Part shown: piece by piece, positions 14,346 to 19,361 of the stretch
Layout of the letters: each line of letters opens with the position of its first letter
How positions within the stretch are numbered: position 1 is the stretch's first letter
Source of the DNA: an uncultured Porphyromonadaceae bacterium
GTDB lineage: Bacteria > Bacteroidota > Bacteroidia > Bacteroidales > Muribaculaceae
Length of the DNA stretch: 19,361 bases
Assembly (NCBI GenBank): GCA_905193995.1
Contig: CAJJQT010000007.1
Span: 1-19,361, forward strand
Reading direction: 5' to 3'
Program-made: the position numbers and the translations under genes
Notes under the pieces: model-generated
Seen by the model: only the letters and a program-made list of their open reading frames with translations
Told to the model about the DNA's origin: nothing
Database searches by the model: none

Positions 14346-15299
14346 TTATAGGTGATGGAATGCGATATAGGCGGCGCCGGCAAGTATCGGGTTTATGTCG
14401 GGGCTTGCGGCCAGGAATTTCACCTGCTCCATGGCCACGGGCTGCGCCCATTGGGCCGCTTGGCGCCGTATGTCGTCGAGGAAGCGCACGGCGGGTCCGA
14501 AGACACCGCCGCCCCAGATCAGGCATTCGGGATTGAAAAGCGAGATGATGTTGGCGGCTCCCATTCCCCACATCTGCACGGCTTTTTCAAGCACCTGCCG
14601 GGCTATGGGGTCATCGTCTTCGTAGGCCCGGAACACGTTCTCGGCCCGCACCTCGGCCACGGTGGAGGCGCCCCCGAAGTCTACGGCACCGTCGCGGTGC
14701 AGCTCGCCGAGCAGCAGCCGTGCGTTCTCGCCGATGCCGGTGCCCGAAGCATAGTATTCGAAGCATCCGCAGCGGTCGAACTTATGGTCGTAGGGCGGTT
14801 CGAGTGCCATCCAGCCCGTTGCGCCGGCTATGTCGCCGAAGCCGTGGATCACGCTGCCGTCGACCTTGATGCCGAGACCGATGCCTGTCCCGACGGCCAC
14901 GAACACGGCGTCGCGGCAGCCTGCGGCCGAACCCAGCCAGCTCTCGCCGTAGATGCTGCAGCTACGGTCGGAGTCGACGCTTACGTCGGCGCCCGGGAAT
15001 GCTGCCGACAGCTCGTCGCGCAGCGGATAGTCGTCCCATCCGGGGATGTTGGGCGCCCATACCGAGCCCTGAAGCCGATGCACGATGCCGGGTACGCATA
15101 CGCCGATATTTTTGACCGCGATACCGTCGGCAGCGGCCCGCTGCATCAGGTACGACGCGATCTCTACGGCCAGCTGGCCTACAGCCGCTCCGGTGCGGCT
15201 TCCGATAAGTTCACGGTGGCGGTCGATGATCTGTCCGTCGGCGCGAAAGGTGGCCCCTTCGATCTTGGTGCCGCCTATGTCAAGCGCAATAGCTGCCAT
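14346..15299 (-). CDS. ROK family sugar kinase, without the usual zinc site
   Basis: ROK proteins phosphorylate hexoses or amino sugars, or act as sugar-responsive repressors. The 317 residues have no DNA-binding head, so a kinase role is favoured. The phosphate loop is DIGGTK (residues 7-12). The catalytic Asp is retained in VDSDRSCSIYGE (Asp111 by alignment to NDANAAALGE), and AVGTGIGLGI follows. The zinc motif, normally GHxx...CxCGxxGCLE, reads TGWMALEPPYDHKFDRCGCFE: His becomes Trp163, two Cys become His172 and Phe174, and one Cys179 remains (Cys177 is extra). LIWGGGVFG is the second nucleotide motif. It is the first gene of the unit, with its promoter 53-85 bp upstream. Substrate is unknown. 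Confidence 0.88.
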   Translation of the reverse strand: MAAIALDIGGTKIEGATFRADGQIIDRHRELIGSRTGAAVGQLAVEIASYLMQRAAADGIAVKNIGVCVPGIVHRLQGSVWAPNIPGWDDYPLRDELSAAFPGADVSVDSDRSCSIYGESWLGSAAGCRDAVFVAVGTGIGLGIKVDGSVIHGFGDIAGATGWMALEPPYDHKFDRCGCFEYYASGTGIGENARLLLGELHRDGAVDFGGASTVAEVRAENVFRAYEDDDPIARQVLEKAVQMWGMGAANIISLFNPECLIWGGGVFGPAVRFLDDIRRQAAQWAQPVAMEQVKFLAASPDINPILAGAAYIAFHHL

Positions 15300-15352
15300 G
15301 GTAGATTGTGTATAAGGTCTATAAGATTCGTGGTTACAGATTTAAGGTACCG

Positions 15353-15384
15353 CAAAGATAATGTTTTTTCTACTCCCCCGCAAA
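15353..15384 (-). promoter_or_regulatory. Bacteroidetes-type promoter of the ROK-MFS-SIS unit
   Basis: The minus strand has TTTG at 15384-15381, exactly 20 bp, and then TATCTTTG at 15360-15353. Both elements and the spacing fit the Bacteroidetes consensus (TTTG, 19-21, TAnnTTTG). The ROK start lies 53 bp downstream. The rest of 15385-15558 holds no gene that I can support. Confidence 0.8.
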
Positions 15385-15558
15385 TATTTTTCCGACTTTA
15401 TTTCAGTAACGGGAAAATATCCGATGGGAGAAAAAGATGATTCTTATCTTTACGTTCCGTAGCGTTTCCCCCGTTTCCGGAATAGCTGCTATCGGAAGAA
15501 TCTATTGATAACGGCGCACAGACGAGGCTGTTTTTTGTTCCTTTGCAAACAAAAACTG

Positions 15559-15774
15559 ATGAGATTTATGAATGTACCCTTACTTACCTGGATCTGCATG
15601 GCGGCTGTCGTGATCGTGCTTTTGGCCGCACATGTCATACACCTCAGACACCCGTCGCGACACTCCCGTCACCGTATGTTCGGCATTGGCAGCGAGCGAG
15701 AAGAATTCTTTATTCCGGGCGACCCGCTGCGTCGCACCGATAAGGACTATGACTGCGATGACGACGATTTCTGA
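15559..15774 (+). CDS. Small single-pass membrane protein with acidic tail
   Basis: From the ATG at 15559 the frame gives 71 residues: a membrane segment at about 8-29 (LLTWICMAAVVIVLLAAHVI), a basic stretch rich in His and Arg (residues 28-39), and a tail ending DKDYDCDDDDF. A second ATG at 15568 is possible. The end overlaps the start of the ThrE-type gene by 26 bp (or 17 if that gene starts at its second ATG), which suggests coupled translation. I do not recognise a family. The membrane segment and the tight overlap support a real gene, but it is short and unconfirmed. Topology by the positive-inside rule would put the charged tail in the cytoplasm. Confidence 0.5.
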   Translation: MRFMNVPLLTWICMAAVVIVLLAAHVIHLRHPSRHSRHRMFGIGSEREEFFIPGDPLRRTDKDYDCDDDDF

Positions 15775-16564
15775 CTGTTTTGCCACGGTGCGGCAGCCGA
15801 CGGCGCGCCAGGCATGTGTGTTTTTGGCCCGCTATGGCGCCGCTTTGCTCGGCAGCGGCGCCACTTGTTCGCGACTCGATATGAATATCGGGCGCATGGC
15901 CGGTACGTGGGGGTTGCGCGCATGCCTCACCATCATGCCACGCCATCTGCATCTGACGGTGACGGACCGTACCGGCCGGGATCTGTTTACGGCCATTGAG
16001 ACAGTGAAAGTGACGGGGATCAGTTTCAGTCTCAATACGCGCTTGAGCCGTCTGAGCTGGCAAGTGCACGACAATGCTCTGAGCATCGGAGAAGCCGCGC
16101 GTCGTTTCGACGCCATAGTGGCTGAAGGTCCCGGCGGCCTCGCACCGTTGGCACAGACGCTGCTTACCGGGGTGGCAAACGCTTCGTTCTGCCGCCTCTT
16201 CGGAGGCGACGCCGTGGCCATGGTCGTGGTGGGCGTGGCTACCATGGCCGGTATCTGCGTGAAGTCTGACCTGCTTCGTCGTCATGTCGATCTGCGTCTG
16301 GCCGTGCTGGCCGCTGCGTTCGTATCGGCCGTACTTGCAGCCGGCGACGCTCTTTTCGGACTTGGTTCGACGCCCGATATCGCCTTGGGCGCCTCGGTGC
16401 TCTATCTGGTGCCGGGCGTGCCTCTGCTCAACTCATTCAGCGATCTGGTCTACCGCCACTATATATGCGCTTTCAGCCGTCTTATCGATGCGCTTGTACT
16501 CACCAGCTGCCTTTCTTGCGGCCTGTGCGTCGCAATGCTTCTGATGGGGCGCGGAATGTTCTGA
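15749..16564 (+). CDS. ThrE-type exporter, large subunit (PF06738-like)
   Basis: The threonine/serine exporter family moves small amino acids or, in some bacteria, dicarboxylates out across the inner membrane. The 271 residues start with a soluble domain that has FLARYGAALLGSGATCSRLDMNIGRMA (about 25-51, read in parts), matching the family's helix with a serine/glycine-rich core. LHLTVTDRTGRDLF and SFSLNTRLSRLSWQVHD follow. The C-terminal half is membrane-embedded, with LYLVPGVPLLNSFSDLVY carrying the conserved PGxPxxN. The start is the ATG at 15749 or 15758; longer frames upstream lack homology. The second subunit begins 16 bp later. In C. glutamicum both parts are one protein; here they are split. 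Substrate is not shown. Confidence 0.82.
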   Translation: MTAMTTISDCFATVRQPTARQACVFLARYGAALLGSGATCSRLDMNIGRMAGTWGLRACLTIMPRHLHLTVTDRTGRDLFTAIETVKVTGISFSLNTRLSRLSWQVHDNALSIGEAARRFDAIVAEGPGGLAPLAQTLLTGVANASFCRLFGGDAVAMVVVGVATMAGICVKSDLLRRHVDLRLAVLAAAFVSAVLAAGDALFGLGSTPDIALGASVLYLVPGVPLLNSFSDLVYRHYICAFSRLIDALVLTSCLSCGLCVAMLLMGRGMF

Positions 16565-16580
16565 TATTTCTAAAAGTACT

Positions 16581-17066
16581 ATGAATTGGAGCGATTTATT
16601 TCAGGATGCATTATTCGCGGCGATAGCAGCTATCGGTTTTGCCTGTATCAGCCGGCCTGTCGGGCGTGCCTACGGCTTCTGCGCGCTTATCGCGGCCCTC
16701 GGCCATTCGTTGCGCTACCTGCTGTTGTATGCCGCTTTCTCCGGCCTCCACATTGTGGCTGCCACATTCGTGGCATCGGTACTTGTCGGTGTCATGGCTG
16801 TGCTTTCGTCGCAGATCATCCGCAGCCCGGCCGAGACGTTGCTTTTCCCGGCTCTGCTACCCATGATTCCGGGCATCTATGCGTATAAGGCTGCTGCTGC
16901 ACTGGCTATGTGTGCCATGCGCGACGGTCAGGACGCCTTCATGCGCTATTTCCCGATCTTTACATTCAACGCCCTGACCGCCGGCTGTATTCTCCTGGCT
17001 ATGGTAGTAGGTGCCACACTGCCGGTGGTGGCGATGAAGAATCTGTCATTCACCGCAACACGCTGA
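16581..17066 (+). CDS. ThrE-type exporter, small subunit (PF12821-like)
   Basis: The 161 residues are nearly all membrane segments, about four or five. LFPALLPMIPGIYAYKAA (about 94-111) is the family's conserved proline-rich core, mirroring the PGVPLLN motif of the large subunit. It starts 16 bp after the large-subunit stop, so the two are co-transcribed and should assemble as one exporter in the inner membrane. The ATG start leaves a short N-terminal amphipathic lead (MNWSDLFQDA). I see no anomaly. Assignment rests on size, the motif and gene order; the transported compound is unknown. Confidence 0.82.
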   Translation: MNWSDLFQDALFAAIAAIGFACISRPVGRAYGFCALIAALGHSLRYLLLYAAFSGLHIVAATFVASVLVGVMAVLSSQIIRSPAETLLFPALLPMIPGIYAYKAAAALAMCAMRDGQDAFMRYFPIFTFNALTAGCILLAMVVGATLPVVAMKNLSFTATR

Positions 17067-17085
17067 ACCTTTACAAAAAAATCAC

Positions 17086-17093
17086 TATCTTTG
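17086..17093 (+). promoter_or_regulatory. -7 box TATCTTTG for the LysR gene
   Basis: An exact TAnnTTTG match lies 22 bp before the LysR start and 19 bp after the exporter stop. A TTTAC stretch upstream is too close to be a normal -33 box, so activation may be needed. It suggests that LysR has its own transcript. Confidence 0.55.
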
Positions 17094-17115
17094 CGGAGAA
17101 ATCCGCTACAAGGCT

Positions 17116-18015
17116 ATGGAACTACGACAATTAAGGTATTTCGCAACCGTGGCACGCACGCTTAGCTTTTCGGAAGCGGCCCGTGTCCTCAATGTGACCC
17201 AAAGCACACTTTCACAGCAGATAAGGCAGCTCGAAGACGAACTCGGTGTGCCGCTGTTCGCGCGCACGAGCCACAGTGTATCCGTGACTGAGGCGGGAAC
17301 CGAGCTGCTGCCGCACGCCCTCGGCACCCTGCAACAGGCCGAGAGCTGTGTCAGCCGCATCCGCGACCTTAACAATCTGCTGACAGGCACGCTGAACATC
17401 GGTGTCACATATTCGTTCAGTCCGATACTGACCGAGTCGCTGGTCACGTTCATGAAACAATATCCGGGCATCAAGCTCAATGTCTGTTACCGCCCTATGG
17501 CCGAACTGATGGAAATGTTGCGAGCCCGGACGGTAGATTTCGTTCTCGCGTTCAAGCCATCGGCGCCGGTCGAAGGGGTGGAGTCGCACATTCTGTTTCA
17601 GAATTACCTGGCCGTGATAGTCGGATCTCAGCATTCGCTTGCATCGCGCAGCCGCGTGTCATTCGAAGATCTGGAGCGCTGGGATCTGGCCCTTCCGGTT
17701 CCGGGGCTGCAGGCACGCAATGCATTTGACAGCGTTGTCCCGCGTGATGCGTCCCTGCGCGTGCGGGTGGAACTCAACGAGGTGAACATTTTGCTGAAGT
17801 TGCTCAGACAGAGTAATCTGGTATCAGTGCTTGCCGAAGCGACCATCCACAATGAGGCCGGAGTCAAGGCTATTCCGCTCGATGTGCCCGACAATGAGAT
17901 GGCAGGTTGTGTGCATACTCTGCGCGACAGCTATCGCAAGCGTTCGATGCTTGAGTTCCTGCGTATACTCAGTCAGTCGATGGCTGTCCGCGAGCGTCAG
18001 TCGGCTTGGCTTTGA
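17116..18015 (+). CDS. LysR-family transcriptional regulator
   Basis: The 299 residues have the standard layout. The winged helix-turn-helix occupies about 1-60, with MELRQLRYFATVARTLSFSE leading into AARVLNVTQSTLSQQIRQLE and DELGVPLFAR. A periplasmic-binding-like effector domain follows from about 90 (GTLNIGVTYSFSPILTESLV). The length is normal. It resembles the CynR/OxyR-like branch, but I cannot name the effector. It lies 49 bp after the ThrE-type exporter on the same strand, with its own -7 box. Control of the exporter is plausible but inferred, since LysR targets are usually divergent and this one is not. It meets the next gene convergently across 17 bp, where I saw no hairpin. Confidence 0.92.
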   Translation: MELRQLRYFATVARTLSFSEAARVLNVTQSTLSQQIRQLEDELGVPLFARTSHSVSVTEAGTELLPHALGTLQQAESCVSRIRDLNNLLTGTLNIGVTYSFSPILTESLVTFMKQYPGIKLNVCYRPMAELMEMLRARTVDFVLAFKPSAPVEGVESHILFQNYLAVIVGSQHSLASRSRVSFEDLERWDLALPVPGLQARNAFDSVVPRDASLRVRVELNEVNILLKLLRQSNLVSVLAEATIHNEAGVKAIPLDVPDNEMAGCVHTLRDSYRKRSMLEFLRILSQSMAVRERQSAWL

Positions 18016-18032
18016 TCATGTGGCCGTACGAG

Positions 18033-19322
18033 CTATTTCTTGCGGTCTCTCCCGGTCTGGCTGCGGCGGAATGATTTCCAGTTGTTGTTGAAATTGCGGT
18101 GTGAGCGGATGTAGGTTATGCCGGTCAGATCTTTCAGCAGAGTCAGGGCCCGCTCGCCGAAATTGATCCTGCGCGGCGGCCCTCCGGCATACCGGCGGTC
18201 TGGCGTGCGTCCGAGGCGCACCTCTTCGGCGTCTATCGATTCGACGCGCGCGATCAGTTCTCGGACCGGTGCCTGAAGTTCGGGCGCTTCGGCTGCTTCG
18301 AGTATCTCTATGCCGTCGCTGTCGAATTTCAGCTTAGCCCATTTTTTTGCCTCTTTCACGGTTATGTATTCCTTGTCAAGGATATATACTTCGGCGAATG
18401 TGCTTACGAAGAACGGCTCATCGCGCCGGTTGAAGCGGAACATGCTGTGCCCGCGTCCGTTCGATTCGATGCTGAACGAGTATCCCGTCAGGTCGGTGAC
18501 GCATATCGAATCGCCGGCGACGCACCCGTAGCTGAACCGGATCCTGAAGTTTTCGAAATCAAGCTGCTTGCGGAAGAATGTCGAAAGGTCCGGCACCCAG
18601 CGGCGGCTCGCCGTGTCGGCCAGCACGTCGACATCTACCGTCAGCCGATCGGCGTGTCTTATCCAGATTTCGGCAGGGCTGTAGCGGCCGCGGAGTGTGT
18701 CTGTGCCCTCTTCCGCAGCCCGGACGCCCGCAGGAAGCACCGGTGGCGGCACTATGCCGACCCAGTCGGACCACGAAAAGTGGTTGCCGCACTCGCGGCT
18801 GACGCTGTCGAGCCCGAGGGCATCGGTGAAGCGGTAGTACGACCGGCTTTTGAGGACGCGCGGGTTCATCCAGCCGGTGAATTTCACTTTATCATCCGGT
18901 GTCATCATGTAGTCGACCATTTTCTCCCGGAAAAGAAATACGGTGTCGCTGTACGTGCTCAGTGTAGAGTACTCGCGCACATAGGCCAGCACATGCAGCA
19001 CCTTGTGCTGGCGCGATTCGATGACGACTTCCTGCAGCTCGGTCGACAGTTCGGCAAGGAACACGGTGTCGGCCGCGATTTCCGAGAGCTGCTTTTCCTC
19101 GAAACCAAGATAACGGAGCGTCACCGGGAAGTCGGCAGGCGAGATGTACGGCAGCCGTCCGCGGCTGTCGGTCATGCCGATGGCACGCCCGGAGCGGTCG
19201 AAGACCGACGCGCTCGGCAGCGGTGTGCGCGTTGCCGAATCCGCGACCACAACCGGTTTTCCACCCCTCAGGGCGGAGAAGGAAAGCAACAGGGCAAGGA
19301 TGAATGTCAGTAATCTGTACAC
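18033..19322 (-). CDS. Exported protein with carboxypeptidase regulatory-like domain
   Basis: The 429 residues start with a signal peptide (residues 1-19, YRLLTFILALLLSFSALR) and a beta-sandwich of the carboxypeptidase-D-regulatory type (about 23-95: VVADSATRTPLPSASVFDR, TDSRGRLPYI, VTLRYLGFEEKQL). LQEVVIESR follows, the form found after this domain in TonB-dependent receptors, but no receptor barrel follows. The remaining ~320 residues are of unrecognised type, with a basic C terminus (SFRRSQTGRDRKK). The start reads as GTG at 19322; no in-frame ATG lies upstream before a TAA, and the signal peptide begins at this codon. It should be periplasmic or surface-located. Similar proteins are common and uncharacterised in Bacteroidales. 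Confidence 0.7.
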   Translation of the reverse strand: MYRLLTFILALLLSFSALRGGKPVVVADSATRTPLPSASVFDRSGRAIGMTDSRGRLPYISPADFPVTLRYLGFEEKQLSEIAADTVFLAELSTELQEVVIESRQHKVLHVLAYVREYSTLSTYSDTVFLFREKMVDYMMTPDDKVKFTGWMNPRVLKSRSYYRFTDALGLDSVSRECGNHFSWSDWVGIVPPPVLPAGVRAAEEGTDTLRGRYSPAEIWIRHADRLTVDVDVLADTASRRWVPDLSTFFRKQLDFENFRIRFSYGCVAGDSICVTDLTGYSFSIESNGRGHSMFRFNRRDEPFFVSTFAEVYILDKEYITVKEAKKWAKLKFDSDGIEILEAAEAPELQAPVRELIARVESIDAEEVRLGRTPDRRYAGGPPRRINFGERALTLLKDLTGITYIRSHRNFNNNWKSFRRSQTGRDRKK

Positions 19323-19361
19323 GGCCGGAATATCATTTGCACGGACATCGGTTTATCAGCC

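Noticed and set aside
15632..15748. N-terminal extension of the ThrE-type protein from 15632
   Set aside because: The extension has no family similarity and lies within the small membrane-protein gene in another frame.

Overview
The window looks like chromosome of a Bacteroidales bacterium, most likely in or near Muribaculaceae. The evidence is high GC (a hand count of 9541-9600 gives 40/60), repeated TAnnTTTG -7 boxes of the Bacteroidetes promoter type, a type IX secretion sortase (PorU), a long Bacteroidetes-style LepB with an insertion, and a Bacteroidetes-type Rex. The family assignment is inference; phylum and order are firmer.

Layout. (1) 1-5705, minus strand: a housekeeping series, read in transcription order as membrane-anchored pseudokinase, long GNAT-fold protein, signal peptidase I (lepB), WbqC-like protein, era, and der (cut by the window edge). 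Gaps are short and lepB/wbqC overlap by 4 bp. (2) 5861-10600, plus strand: rex, a degenerate FAH-fold protein overlapping rex by 4 bp, and porU, closed by a 12-bp-stem hairpin. (3) About 10660-12160: an AT-rich island (11041-11100 is 21/60 GC) with a TacT-like GNAT toxin, a 50-residue candidate antitoxin and a lipocalin-like lipoprotein, all on the minus strand between a promoter and a T-tailed terminator. (4) 12252-15384, minus strand: a sugar-handling unit (ROK kinase, MFS transporter, UPF0309-type SIS protein) with a textbook promoter (TTTG, 20 bp, TATCTTTG) and a 15-bp-stem terminator. (5) 15559-18015, plus strand: a small acidic-tailed membrane protein, a two-subunit ThrE-type exporter and a LysR regulator. 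(6) 18033-19322, minus strand: an exported protein with a carboxypeptidase-regulatory-like domain.

How the genes fit together. Der and Era act in ribosome assembly; LepB cleaves signal peptides. Rex is an NADH/NAD+ sensor that shares an apparent transcript with the outer-membrane sortase PorU. The ROK, MFS and SIS genes look like uptake, phosphorylation and isomerisation or cleavage of one sugar whose identity the sequence does not give. LysR probably controls the adjacent exporter or itself.

The most interesting points are three proteins that keep a known fold but lose key residues (pseudokinase, FAH-like partner of Rex, ROK without its zinc site), the three-gene AT-rich toxin-antitoxin-lipoprotein cassette with repeats around its promoter, and the small protein overlapping the ThrE gene. 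I found no CRISPR array, tRNA, rRNA, transposase or integrase.
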